Assembly (NCBI GenBank): GCA_963921195.1
Contig: OY992537.1
Location: forward strand, 19,493,125-19,557,124
Length of the DNA stretch: 64,000 nt
Origin: Pegoplata infirma
Taxonomy: Eukaryota; Arthropoda; Insecta; Diptera; Anthomyiidae
Reading direction: 5' to 3'
In this document: piece by piece, positions 32,334 to 44,382 of the stretch
How the letters are laid out: each line of letters begins with the position of its first letter
How positions within the stretch are numbered: the stretch's first letter is position 1
Made by a program: the position numbers and the translations under genes
The notes under the pieces: model-generated
Seen by the model: the letters and a program-made list of their open reading frames with translations, nothing else
The model's database searches: none
Told to the model about the DNA's origin: nothing

Positions 32334-33415
32334 GAGGCATTCCACACCAATCGTCCCGCTACAGAAAAACATGTGTCCCGTAAATTTCTGAATAGGTTGT
32401 TTGGATAGCCCTATATGTAACTAAGAAAATTGCGTTTTTGGTTTTTCAATTTTCAAAAACTGGGCTTAGGAGGCGTGGTCAAATATTGGAAAAATGGTAA
32501 AATTTGTGGCGAGTTGCCTTGATTAAATATTTATCACATTAAAACGGAATGCACCACAATGTCAAAAATTTTCGTTCTTATATAGTTTTGTATGGGCTAT
32601 CGATTAAATTTTTTTTTTTTTGGAAATTTTTCAGAACCCGTTCTGAAATTTTCCATTTTTTAAAAAAGTCAATTTATCAAAAATCCGGCCACTTTTTTTC
32701 TCTTTTTTATTTATTTTTTTAAAAGTGTAGATGTTTGCCCATCCACACAAAAAAAATCAGAAACACGTTCATCTTTTTTTTCGAGAAAATCGCATTTGAA
32801 CTTTAAATTTCATAACAATTTTGTTATTTGCTTGTATTTCTTTGTTTTAAAGTTGCGAATGAGTAATATTAATTGCATAATTATTCGTCATACGCTCTGT
32901 TGACACAAGAAAATACAAGCAAATTACTAAATTGTTATGAAATTTAAAGTTCAAATGCGATTTTCTCGAAAAAAAAGATGAACGTGTTTCTGATTTTTTT
33001 TGTGTGGATGGACAAACATCTAAACTTTAAAAAATAAATAAAAAAGAAAAAAAAACAGTGGCCGGATTTTTAATAAATTGACTTTTTTAAAAAATGGAAA
33101 ATTTCAGAACAGGTTCTGAAAATTTTCAAAAAAAAAAAAATTTAATTGATAGCCCATACAAAACTATATAAGACTGTAAATTTTTGAGATTGTGGTGCAT
33201 TCCGTTTTAATGTAATAAATATTTCATCAAGGCAACTCGCCACAAATTTAACCATTTTCCCAATATTTGACCACGCCTCCTAAGCCCAGTTTTTGAAAAA
33301 TCGAAAAACCAAAAACGCAATTTTCTAAGTTCCATATAGGGCTATCCATACCACCTATTCAGAAGTTTACGGTACACATGTTTTTTTTCGCTGGACATTT
33401 GGTATGGAATGCCTC
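32334..33415. mobile_element. 1.08-kb foldback, family M copy 1
   Basis: Ends GAGGCATTCCACACC and the complement of GAGGCATTCCATACC. TTAT flanks both (32330-32333, 33416-33419), although a TA duplication is also possible. The arms mirror through most of the length (CATTAAAACGGAATGCACCA, GGCTATCGATTAAATT, AAATCCGGCCACT), meeting near 32873. No coding capacity. The end resembles that of family L (GGGGCATTCC). Confidence 0.85.
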
Positions 33416-33841
33416 TTATGTATTATGTATTTTATGGAAATCCCACAAACCGAAATTCCGAAAAGTTTGTTAAAAGGTCAGAGAAATTCTAGAAAACTCA
33501 CAACAAAATCAAAATAATCAATTAAGAGTTACAGTGTTGAAAAAAATAAATTGGACGACGAGTTAAAATTTACTAACTCATTAAAAACTTTTCCATAAAT
33601 GTCAAATTTTTTTAGCTTCAACTGAAAAATGATCAGTAATTAAACTGGATTTAATAATCTGTATTGGTTTTTACGATTCTCCTTTAATTTAATTATTTGC
33701 AGAATAGTCAGAAAAGTACTGAATTTATCTGGATAAAATAAAAGGGACAAAATGCCTAAAATTAATTAAAAATTATTTTTAATTGAGTTTAACGTTAAGT
33801 TTTTAAATAATATTATAAAAAAGTGCAAAAAATAAATAAAA
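33416..33841. other. No gene seen
   Basis: AT-rich spacer between the foldback and the next DINE-1-like copy. Nothing recognised. Confidence 0.5.
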
Positions 33842-34633
33842 ACAAGTAGGAAAATTATAGTCGGTCAAGACCGACCATATAATACCTTACACCAGAGTTT
33901 CCCGGAAATATTTTGTCAAATCTTTAATAAGTGTAAAAAACACTCGCAAATCAAATTTGAGTGAAATAGGCTCCTATATGTTGACAATAAATCGCATTAA
34001 CTGAATATCGGGCGAAATTTTCACATGGGGCCTAAGTCCAAAACTGGTCCAATGACAATCAGATGTGATAAGGTTATTAAAGCACGCTTTAAACATACAC
34101 AAACAAAATTTTAATTAAATATTTTTTATTTTCATGAAATTTGAGAGATTTATGTGGAAATCGGGAAGGTGGTTTGTATAAGGGCTACAAGAAGAACTGG
34201 TCCGATTTCTTTAAAATTCGGAATGTCGGTTTGTGAAGACAAAACACGTTTACTTGCGAAATTTCGAAAAGATAACTATTAAAATACGGCTGTTAGAGTC
34301 ATTTGAGCCAAAACTAAAGAGGACCTTTGTATGGAGGCTAGGTCTAAATATGGACCGATTTTTTTCAATTTTAAAAGGCTTCGTCCTTGGACCAGGAGAG
34401 GCTTAAGTTTAAAATTTCAAGTCAATTGATTTAAAATTGCGACCTGTATCGTGCTTACACCGTTTACATGGACAGACAGACAGACGGACAGACGGACATC
34501 GCTAAATCGACTCGAAACGGTATTCTGAGTCGATCGGTATACTTAAAGATGGGTCTAGGACCAATATTTTGGGTAGTTACAAACATCAGCACAAACTCAT
34601 TATACCCTGTACCACAGTGTGGTGTAGGGTATA
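33842..34633 (-). mobile_element. DINE-1/INE-1-like element, family A copy 4
   Basis: ACAAGTAGGAAAATTATAGT, the GTCGGTCAAGACCGAC hairpin, ATATCGGGCGAAATTTTCAC, and the GACAGACAGACAGACGGACA tract at about 34470-34497. The terminal hairpin ends GTGTGGTGTAGGGTATA. It lacks the GGTCCCAAGTTCAA stretch of the other copies near its left end. Confidence 0.87.
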
Positions 34634-35059
34634 ATAATAAATATGTCCATTCTGGAATTATTTCAGCCTTTTTTATGTTCGCCAATAGTGTAGCATAATG
34701 GGTACGGGTGCCCACTGTACATTTTTTGAACGAAAACACATTTTTAGCTTAAAAGCGGATGGAATATCGATGATATTAAGTGTCCTAATAATAAAGTGTT
34801 CCAAAAACAAAGTATTTAAAGCGATTCGCTAAAAAAAAGGGAAACCAGGGGTGGAAACCGAAAAACATTAAAGTAATTTGACAAAATTCTTGGTTGTTAT
34901 TCAAAAAAAGACCCCGTTTATGTCATTTTGTTATATTTAAATGAGTTTTGTGCTCAAGTGACGAGTAGTACAATAAGAAATGAACTACTGAAATCAGTTT
35001 TATAAGGTCGAAGTCCAAGGAAAGAACCACCGCTGAGCGTACAATATATACGAAAAAGT
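34634..35059. other. No gene seen
   Basis: AT-rich DNA following the DINE-1-like copy. No motif or repeat recognised. Confidence 0.5.
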
Positions 35060-35660
35060 TTAGTGTTTGCTAGTCAAATGTATGTCCGACCCCCAATATT
35101 TTCTCAACCACCACATTTTCTTAGAACATACCTATCGTCTTTATTCATTTGTTTTATTAAAACAGTTCCTACCGGTCCAATGGTGTCTCCTAGATGGACC
35201 ATTAGGAGAACCGACTCCTCTTTATATCCCTCCGAACATTTATCCCAAACATACCTGTGGAGATTTGACAAAAGCATTTACTTCGATTTAAGTTCTTTTG
35301 TCAAAAATATATTAAAATCGACTTTTTCGTATACAACAAACACTTTTTCCATAATTTTTTTTTAAAGATCTCAACAATTGGAAATATCAGGTTATCAGAT
35401 CTTTTGAAAAATGTTGAGAAAATCGTCCAGTTCTTACCATTTCAGTCTCTTAAAAAAAGCTCGAAAAATATTTTTTTTTAAAAATAAGTGCTTTTGTCAA
35501 ACGTCCACAGATACTTAAGCCATATCTCCAATCCCTAAGAGAGCTCCTATATAAAGGTTAAATTTTTAAAAATATTTGCTCCCACAACTCTGGCTGTCCT
35601 AGAAGTGACCCTTGAGGAGTCAAGTGTATGACTGAACCCCAATATTTTTTCAACCCCAAC
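35060..35660. repeat. Fragment of foldback family L, split by a small element
   Basis: CTACCGGTCCAATGGTG, AGAACCGACTCC and CCCAAACATAC, then after the insertion CCAATCCCTAAGAGAGCTCC and CTGGCTGTCCTAGAAGTG, match the arms of 28160-30009. Confidence 0.75.
35255..35510. mobile_element. Small inverted-repeat element, 256 bp
   Basis: Ends CTGTGGAGATTTGACAAAAG and the complement of CTGTGGACGTTTGACAAAAG. ATAC flanks both (35251-35254, 35511-35514). Removing it rejoins family L sequence. Confidence 0.78.
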
Positions 35661-36380
35661 TGTTGGCGAAAATATTGCTAATTTCTACCAACCGCCTAAG
35701 ATTTATTAAAATATTAACTTTATTAGTCAGATTTATATTAAGTAATTAAACGAACTAAAATTTAATCACTTTTCTAATAATTCTGTATTAGTTTGTTGAT
35801 ACTGTGCAGGACCTACTGTAACTATTTACTTATCATATTCTTATATTTTTTGTTGTTTATAATCAATATTGTACTTTATACTAATTACAAAATATAAAAG
35901 GTATTGATGTATTTGAGTTGTAACTGTAGAGGGAATACTGTAGCTGAGTATTCTATTTTAGCCTATATCAACTCAGTATGATCATTTATCTATTTTATTT
36001 TGTACCCAATTCAACATTGTTCCTATTTAAAACTAATGCACAAAATAATATACATACGCACATACGTACATCAGTATCATTTCAATGGATAGGCCAAATA
36101 ACGGGTCATAGTTTCTCCAAAAATATAAAAGAATTTTGGTATGTACGTATGAATGTATGTATGTAGATTATTGCAATTTGAGTTGGATGTCTATTTTATA
36201 TTTTTCTATTATTCACTCTGAGTTGGACAGTTAACAAAGTGATATCTTCTTGTGTAATTAATTCTATTAAAAATAAAATTTAATTTGTTTAACCCATTAA
36301 GTAATACTGGGTCTTTTATTTAAACTTGAATAATACAATTTGTATTATTAAATTAATTTCTAAATTCGTAATCACCAACA
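35661..36380 (+). mobile_element. Possible solo LTR (720 bp)
   Basis: It starts TGTTGG and ends CCAACA, the usual TG...CA inverted tips of a long terminal repeat. A TATAAAAGG box lies at about 35896 and AATAAA at about 36271. No tRNA primer site and no 5-bp target duplication could be shown: the left flank is CCAAC and the right flank is the start of the next palindrome. It is therefore a candidate only. The inside has no coding capacity. Confidence 0.4.
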
Positions 36381-36703
36381 TTGGGACATAAAAAAACAAT
36401 AATTTCGCAATTTTGGTGGTCTACTGTTACAGATTCTTCTAAAAATGTGACTTGATATTATATAAAATGGACCTCCTGATTTGAAAACTGCAATCCAAAT
36501 TTTTCTGGCAAGTTTAGTTTTTTAAAAAAATATTCGCCTTTGGAAATTTTTCCACGCGAATATCTCGAAAACGGAACATGCTAGAAAAATTTGGATTGCT
36601 CTTTTGGAATCAGGAGCTCCAATATATATGAAATCAAGTCATATTTGATGAAGCAACCAAAAGTGGACCCCCAAATGTGCGAAATTATTGTTTTTTGACC
36701 CAA
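36381..36703. repeat. Imperfect palindrome, 323 bp
   Basis: TTGGGACAT-AAACAATAATTTCGCA is mirrored by TGCGAAATTATTGTTTTTTG then ACCCAA. The arms share AATCCAAATTTTTCT and the centre is ATATTCGC...GCGAATAT near 36548. Confidence 0.75.
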
Positions 36704-37595
36704 TTTTGAAAAAAAAAAAAAAATTGGTTGGCAGATTTGGATTCAGGAAAGCAAGAAACAGTTGGATATTTCACTGGGATCTTTTTTTGTCGAAGAGTTA
36801 CCAATAAATCGAAAGCAGCATCAGCTAGGATCTTCGTGTTAACCAATTTTATAGTTCAAAATAAATAGAAGTGAAATGCCATTAGCCGATTTTGTTACCA
36901 TTTTAACACAACCATAACTTGCTTGAAGAGGGGTGTGCCTAATGGTGGTCGCCATACATTATTTTTTCTTAAAAAAACATTTCACCCTAATGGTACACAC
37001 ATCCCTTGGTATACTTAAACAATACATTTCCCCAAAAGTAAAAGTAAATTGAAAATTTTGTTAAAAAGGTTATGATTTAAATGTAGTTAACATTTTTGTA
37101 ACCATGGTTTTTTTGAACAACAAAACCTATACTTTCTATTTTCATACTTTCAGCTTCTCATACGCGTAAATCAAGGAATTAGTGTATCATGTAAATACTT
37201 AAAATTGCATGTGCTGCATGTATTTTGTTACTTCGTATGTTCTTTTAATGAAATGCAAATATACTTGTTTAACATATTTCGTATGTAAGTTTTTTTTTTT
37301 GTTGTTGTAAAAATAAAAACATACACAATTTACGATGCTTAACGACAAATATCCGGTGAATGCTAAGTGTTTTTCTTATGTAACAGAGAAAAAAAATACA
37401 TTTACTTGGATGTTTTAAATATAAATGTCCAAGTCAAGGGTACTTCGTATGTAAATTAAATTATTTTTTATTTTTCAATCTGATAATGTTAACATAACCT
37501 TCTTCAATGCGTTTTAATGCGGCAGTATACAACACTGTTCGCACTGACTTTATGAAACAGTTTTTTTTTTTTTAGCTAAAAAACTGTTTTATAAT
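36704..37595. other. No gene seen
   Basis: AT-rich DNA. An imperfect inversion around CCTAATGG and CACCCTAATGGTACAC near 36900-37000 is the only structure noticed. Confidence 0.5.
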
Positions 37596-38572
37596 TAGGC
37601 TGACCATACGTACTGATTTGATCAGTACATGTACTGATTTTTGATCACGTGTACTGATCAAAAGACGTTGTACTAATTTGTACTGATTTTTTGAAATATG
37701 TACTGATTGTACTGATTTTTGAACATTTCAACATAAAAAATAATTTTGTTCGAAAATTTTATACAAAAACTTGAATTTCCATAAAATAAGTCATCCGAGT
37801 AGTTTTTTATAACTTAAGTATGACAAAGAGATAATTTGAGTTAAATCAATTCTAAAAAATTCAGAGTTCGTGAATCAAGGTTCATTAACGCAAAAATATA
37901 TCTGAGCATGAGGTTATTTTGATCCTATAAATATGAAAAGACGCCCATAATCTTTGAGGTTTTCTAAACGAAAAGTTCACGGGATGATAGATTTTTATAT
38001 TTTTATAAAGATATTGTAATTGCATCAATTCAAATGATACTGAGATGTTCGATGAGGTAATGTCTTCAGAATTTATTGGACAAATCACTCAAAACATCAG
38101 CCGCTATTTAAAAAACATGTGCTTTTAATCTGGGAAGTTTTATAAAAGTCAGAGTTATCAAAACTTATGGAAAAAAGTCCTCAGAATTTGTGGGATTTTC
38201 TTAAACTCAAAACCTGTGGGTTTTTGTTGGTTATAATTTCTAGACTGAAACGATCAACATTCAAATTAAGTTGTTTGAAGTCAGTTAAATTGTTTGCAAG
38301 ATAACGACAACAGTTTAAGGCAATTTTTTTTAAACCTTTGGTTTTAAACAGCTCTTTTCAAACAGTTGTTTTTAAACAGTTGTTTTTAAACAGTTGTTTT
38401 TACTGAAATACTAATTGCCCCAAGTTTGTTAGTTTAACCGAATTTTTTTGAGTGCTGAAAAAATAATCAGTGTTTTGCCATAGAAAAGAGTTTTTAGAGA
38501 GGTATTTCACGAAAATATTAACGTAAAAGCTTGGGCGTACTGATTTGAGTTCAGAAAAAAATGGTCACCCTA
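37596..38572. mobile_element. hAT-like element with TACTGATTT-rich ends (977 bp)
   Basis: Ends TAGGCTGACCAT and the complement of TAGGGTGACCAT. The flanks TTTATAAT and TTCATAAT agree at 7 of 8 positions. The left end repeats GTACTGATTTTT and GATCAGTAC at least seven times, and CGTACTGATTTGA recurs near the right end. A TTGTTTTTAAACAG tandem lies at 38345-38400. No transposase. Confidence 0.8.
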
Positions 38573-38670
38573 TTCATAATGTATAAAATTGCTCTGTAGC
38601 TTGTGAAACTATAACAAAAAAAAAGTAAAAAAATTTGGATGCCATATCTGGACATCTATTTTATATGAAA

Positions 38671-38702
38671 CTGGCTGAAGTGCCCGGTGTTGCCCGGGTC
38701 GA
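38671..38702 (-). mobile_element. Helitron-like 3' end (minus strand)
   Basis: Read on the minus strand, GACCCGGGCAACACCGGGC forms a short hairpin and is followed by ACTTCAGCCAGT. Insect Helitron ends have such a hairpin before CTAG; here CTAG is CCAG, one base off. A GCCAGCGCCACCTATCGG block follows at 38733. The extent of the element is unclear. Confidence 0.45.
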
Positions 38703-39906
38703 CTTAGATTTGTATATATTAATAGCTTTTAGCCAGCGCCACCTATCGGGTCCACTCAGACATACATAATGCCCGATATATAGATTACATAAGTACGGAT
38801 TTAGCCCAATTATCACGATACCTTCGACAGAAGTCAAACGGGTTTCAACAAATTATTTAAAATAGGAGTGCATACTTCTAGGATCAAATAAATACTACTA
38901 AATAAAATGATAATACCAATGACTTTCTACATTTTTAAAAATTTTCTAAATTAATTTCATTAAATTAATCATTTATTAAAACTCTTAACAAATCTTTAAT
39001 ATTTTTATAAATTCCTAACTTTTATCATAAACTATAATCACGTAAGTTTAGCCCACAAAACCTTGAAATATCCTTAAAAAAACCTTGAAAGACACCATTA
39101 AACCAATAACCTTCAACAACATACGCAAAACACATGTTAACATCAAATGACATTAGCAGCATATTTTCAATAACAAAAAAAAAATTTGTTACAGAAGCCA
39201 CATTAGTAAATGAACGCCTTGTATCCTGTACGATGTCATCATCATCATCCTTAGATGAGAAAAAATTCAACATCAGCGGCAGCAGTAAAATCATAATTTC
39301 ATTTTATTACAGAAACCCATTTCATGCTTATCATTTGTTAGAAAATTACTAATTAAAATTCTTTTTAATACATAAAGCAATGAAATTTTCGTTTATCTAA
39401 TGAAACATTAGAAGAAGAACGATAATGGTGAAGGTAAAGAGGCAGTGGAAAGGAATAAGAAAAATAATTGTTATACATTCCGTAACATATCCAAAATATC
39501 AACCCCTTTTTCGTTTATAATAAATGTGATTAAATACTATAATAAAGGATTGCCCTGCAAAAGTTTTTGGCAAGAAAACAATAATTAAGTTTCAGCATCA
39601 ATCTGATACTGAATCTGAAACTTTTTTTTAAAAATAACGTTTCACCTTTCAACCTGAGACTTTTTTTATAGACAAATATTTATATAATTGGGATCTCAGA
39701 ATTTGAGACTTTTTTAATAATCTTCAGAATCTGAGATTTATTTGTTAAAGAAAATATATTTGAATTTGTGATATTTTCTATAGAAAAATTCTCAGAAACT
39801 GAGACTTCTTCTTTAGCAACAATATTTTAAAATAGGAGAATTAAATAAAAAAAATCCGTAGAAAAATTTTTTGAGAGCCCCCTTAAGACATGGAGATAGG
39901 GCATAT
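38703..39906. other. No gene seen; contains decayed CAGAATCTGAGA repeats
   Basis: Bases 39590-39810 repeat words such as GAATCTGAAACTTTTTTT and CAGAATTTGAGACTTTTTTA at irregular spacing; similar runs occur at 59030-59150 and 61560-61730. Bases 39870-39900 (AGCCCCCTTAAGACATGGAG) are a short family L fragment. Confidence 0.55.
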
Positions 39907-40275
39907 GAGGCATTCCACACCAAATGTCCAGCGAAAGAAAAACATGTGTACCGTAAACTTCGGAATAAGTTGTATGGATAGCCCTATATGAAACTTAGAA
40001 CATTGCGTTTTTGGTTTTTAAATTTTTCAAAAACTGGGTTTTGGAGGCGTGGTCAAATATTGGAAAAATGGTTTAATTTATGGCGAGTTGCATTGATTAA
40101 ATATTTATCACATTAAAACGGAATGCACCACAATCTCAAAAATTAACATTATTATATAGTTTTGTATGGGCTATCGATTAATTTTTTTTTTTTGGAAAAT
40201 TTTCATAACCCGTTCTGAAATTTTCCGTTTTTTAAAAAAGTCAATTTATCAAAATTCCGGCCACTTTTTTTTTTT
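39907..40275 (+). repeat. Half of foldback family M, copy 2
   Basis: Begins GAGGCATTCCACACC, follows the left arm of 32334-33415 (AACTGGG-TT-GGAGGCGTGGTC, ACGGAATGCACCACAATCTC), and stops in a T-run at about 40275. The other arm is missing. Confidence 0.85.
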
Positions 40276-40301
40276 TTTGTAAGTTTAGTTTAGAGTCCAT
40301 T

Positions 40302-41535
40302 AGGGCGTTTCATCAAAAACTTTTTTTTGGATTTTTGCAACTCTTGAAGCGGAATATGAATTCTTATGGCCTAAAAGATTTTTGAGATTTTTTTCAGATT
40401 TTTGGAATGTCGGGATCAACTCGCTCAAATCGATTTTATCAAAAAAATGAGGTTATGAAACATAATTTTTTTTATTTTTTGTTCTCTGGTGCCTTTTTTT
40501 AACAAAACCGGATATAATACTTCTTAATGTTGCTAGCCTCCTAAAAAAAAATATTCGCGGTCAAAATAATAACTTCAAGGGTCACTAAGATGACCTTTAA
40601 AGTAAAAATTCAGAATTTCCCGTGTTCCAACCTTAATAATTTGAGAAATATGCAATATATGAACGTAATGATGAATCCGTTAGATAGGTCTTTTTAATAC
40701 CTTTAATTTAAAACCAAAATGACATTTGTCACTTTAGTAGAAATATTAAAAAACTAAGATAAACTCATTTTTTCCCCCATTTTACAGAAAATCGAAGGGA
40801 ATCCATTAGTAGTTTTTTTGTAAAATTGAAATAATAAACTTAAAAGAAGTTTTTTTGATTGCAATTAGTGTTTCCAAACCGGAAACCCGGGTTTTTGTCA
40901 AACCGGTTTTTTTGACAAAAAACCGGTTTTTTGGTTAACCGGCTTGGAAACACTAACTACAATCTATAAAAAGCCTTTAAAAGTTAGTAGTATTATTTTA
41001 ACTTTACAAAAAAAAACTACCTAATGCACCAGTTCAATTTTCGATAAAATGGGGGAGAAAATGAGTTTTTCCCAGTTTTTTATTTTTTTTAACATTTCTA
41101 CAAAAGTGACAATAGTCAGATTGGTTTTAAATGAAAGGTGTTTTAAAGACCTATCTAACGGATTCAACATGACGTTCATACATAGCTTATTTCTCGAATT
41201 ATTGAGGTTAAAACACGGGAAATTCTGAATTTTTACTTTTAAGGTCATCTTAGTGACCCTTGAACTTATAATTTTGACCGCGAATATTTTTTTTTTAGGA
41301 GGCTAGCAACATTTAGAAGTAATGTATCCAGTTTTGTAAAAAAAGGCACCAGGGGAAAAAAATAAAATAAAATGATGTTTCATAACCTCATTTTTTGGAT
41401 AAAATCGATTTGAGCGAGTTGATCCCGACCTTCCAAAAATCTGAAAAAAATCTCAAAAATCTTTTAGGCCATAAGAATTCATATTCCGCTTCAAGAGTAG
41501 CAAAAATCAAAAAAAAAGTTTTTGATGAAACGCCC
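40302..41535. mobile_element. 1.23-kb TA-flanked foldback
   Basis: Ends GGGCGTTTCATCAAAAAC, with TA at 40300-40301 and 41536-41537. Arms of about 560 bp mirror each other (GGATCAACTCGCTCAAATCG, AGGCTAGCAAC, GGGTCACTAAGATGACCTT, AGAAATATGCAATATATG-like). The apex is a small inverted repeat at 40868-40957 (TTAGTGTTTCCAAACCGG and its near complement). Minus frame 41021-41248 is an arm shadow. Confidence 0.9.
40868..40957. repeat. Short inverted repeat at the apex of the foldback
   Basis: TTAGTGTTTCCAAACCGG at one side and CCGGCTTGGAAACACTAA at the other, with AAACCGGTTTTTTTGACAAA repeats between. It could be a tiny MITE or the original loop of the foldback. Confidence 0.7.
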
Positions 41536-44322
41536 TAATGTGGGTATGTATGTATGTATGTTCCGTATGGACTCGAAAACGGCTGGACCGATCTTGACGA
41601 AATTTTCAGGAAATATTCAGAATAGCCTGGCGAGTAACACTGTCAAGTCGGATTTTTGATTTTTCGTCTGTGGGCGGAGGGGCGTGGCAAAATCCAATTT
41701 TTGCATTCCACCACTAATGACATCTATATATAAAAAACGGATGGACCGATTTTGATGAAATTTATATCAAAGATAGTACTAACTGAGTACTCACTATGTG
41801 CCAAATTTGAGCGTTATCGGACAAAGTATCTTTAAATGCCATGCAACTTTGTATTGAATTGAAAGTTATTTCAATAATGCAAAAAACGGCTATATGTATG
41901 TTCCTTATGGACGCGAAAATGGCTGGACCGATCTTGATGAAATTTTCAGGGAATTTTCAGAATAGCCTAGGGAGTAACACTGTGCAGTCAGATTTTTAAG
42001 TTTTTGTGTGTGGGCGGATGGGCGTGGCAAAATCGAATTTTTACATTGCACAAATAATGACATCTTTATATAAAAAACGGATGAAATTATTTTGATGAAA
42101 TTTAAACCAAAGATAGTACTAACCAAGTACTAACTATATGCCAAATTAGAGCGTGATCGGACAAATGGGCGTAAAATACCATGCTTTATTGCCAGTGGGC
42201 GGAGGGGTGGGCAAAATCGAATTTTTACATTGCACCACTAATGACATCTATATATAAAAAACGGCTGGACCGATTTTGATGTAATTTAAACCAACGATAG
42301 AACTAACCAAGTACTGTGTGCCAAATTAGAGCGTGATTGAATTTGTATTGAATTGAATTTTATTTCTGCATGCTCCGCAATAACGCAAAAACTGTTGATT
42401 TGATATTAAAGAAATTTTCAGCACTGATAGTATTAACCGAGTGCGGAACTATAGGCCATGTTATACTACGATTGGAAAAAGGGGCGTAAAATGCCATGCC
42501 CCTTTGTACTATACTGGACGTTGCCTGCCTGTTTCGCAATCACGCAAAAACAGCTGAACCGATTCTCTTTACATTTACATAACATTACAAATACATACAG
42601 TGCTAATCAAGTGCATATGTAGGCCATATAAGATCGTTATTGGAAAAAGGGATCAAAATTGCAACGCCCTTTGTACTATACTGACCACGATTGAACAAAG
42701 AGGCGTAAATTGCCACGCCCCTTTGTTTCATACTAACCGTTATATCTGCCTGTTTTGAAATCACGTAAAAACGGATAAGCCGAATCTGTCACTACTAACC
42801 GAGCGGGAACAGTTGGTCACATGTAGAGCGTGATTCAGCAAAAGTCTATAAAATGTCACTCCCGTTTTTCATATATAAAAAGTTATTTCCTACTCTTTCG
42901 TAATTACACAAAAACGGCAAAACTGATGTCAATGAAATTTGCAGCACAGATAGTACTAATCGAGGATGCAGCATGGAGCTTTAGACTATCATGATTCGAT
43001 AAAAATGCGTTAAATGACGCGCCCCTTTGTGGTATACTTAACGTTATGTCTGTTTCAAAATCACGCAAAAACGGCTGAACCGATTTTCTTCAGATTTCCT
43101 ATAGATAGTGCTTACAGAGGGTGGAACCAAAGGTCAATAGATGGACCCGGACCCGTGCTTTAATTTTGTCCAACATAGGGATGTGCGATTAATCGATTAT
43201 TCGAGCACTCTGATTAATCAAAATACTGATTAATCAATTAATCGATTAATCATTAATTCTGATTAATCAAAATAATGATTAATCGATTAATTTCTATTTT
43301 GAATAATCAAAACTCATGATTAATTGATTAATCAGAAAGTTGAATATTCAAAAATTTGAATAATTGAATAAATTTTGTTTGTTTATATTTTGTTATTTTT
43401 TGTTTTGTTTTTTAATTTGTTGGGCTTAAAAAAAATTTGTAAATATTTTATTTTAAAATGTTTTTAAAGATATTTTAAGAAAATTAAAAGCTTCAACGTT
43501 TAAATACATCTTTTAACTAACTTGGACCCTAATTCTTAACCAAAATTCTAATAAACCCTTCTGTATTAAAAAATATCCAGGCAGATCGTCTATAAAAATC
43601 TTCGTACTATGGTAATTTTAAAAGATGCTAGAAATCTCACAACAGTTAAACAAAACCCACAGATTTTGAGAAAATTAAATAAATTTTGATTCGAATAAAT
43701 ACTAAATCTAAAAATAAGTGGATCGCATATGATTAAAACATTTACGGACCTAATTATTATGGTAGGGTCATTATATGCACCCGCGGCCATATTTTACATG
43801 ATCTGTGGCTCTTTCGGTCAGGTGAACCATTAATATTTAATAATTATATTGAACATGGGTGGGTTAAAATGATTCGCTCATCTTATTGTCAGATGCAACG
43901 CGCATGTTTTGGAAGCATATCATTCTGCATTAATCATGTCATGTCCTTTCGCTGGACTGTTACATATTTAATAAAGCTATTTTTATTTCAATCTCTATAA
44001 ATTAATGCTTTTATTTGTACAACATATTTTTCTATTTTTGTTTTTTTTCAAGATTTTTTAAAATTGAATAAAATTATTCAAATTTGAATAAAATTATTCA
44101 AATTTGAATAATCAAAATTCAAATTAATTGATTAATCATAGTTCTGATTAATAATAAAGTATGATTAACCGATTAATCGATTAATCAAAATTCTGATTAA
44201 TCAAAAAATTAATTATTCGATTAATCGCACATCCCTAGTCCGACACTATATTTAAATTAAGATGCAAAATAAAACAGTTTTTTTTTTCTTAGGGCCAGCA
44301 ACGCGGACCGGGTATAGCTAGT
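41536..44322 (+). mobile_element. Helitron-like region with a 3' CTAG end
   Basis: Imperfect ~338-bp repeats begin at 41558 and 41896 (ATGGACTCGAAAACGGCTGG, ACCGATCTTGATGAAATTTT), and ACGGCTG-ACCGATT recurs down to about 43080. The region closes GCGGACCGGGTATAG then CTAG (44318-44321), resembling an insect Helitron 3' end. The 5' end is not visible. No Rep/helicase code; a hAT-like element (43176-44237) interrupts it. Confidence 0.6.
43176..44237. mobile_element. hAT-like element with TAATCGATTA-rich ends (1062 bp)
   Basis: Ends TAGGGATGTGCGATTAATCG and the complement of TAGGGATGTGCGATTAATCG. The flanks GTCCAACA and GTCCGACA agree at 7 of 8 positions. Both ends repeat GATTAATCGATTAATC and ATTCAAATTTGAATAA for about 150 bp. 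A 66-codon minus frame (43590-43790) has no recognisable family. Confidence 0.88.
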
Positions 44323-44382
44323 AAGACATATTCGTGCCAAACTTCGGAAGTCTAGCTCTTTTATTTTGAACTGTATCGTGTC

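Noticed and set aside
38671..44322. One Helitron spanning both Helitron-like 3' ends
   Set aside because: The two ends face one another on opposite strands, whereas a Helitron has only one such end; they must belong to different elements.
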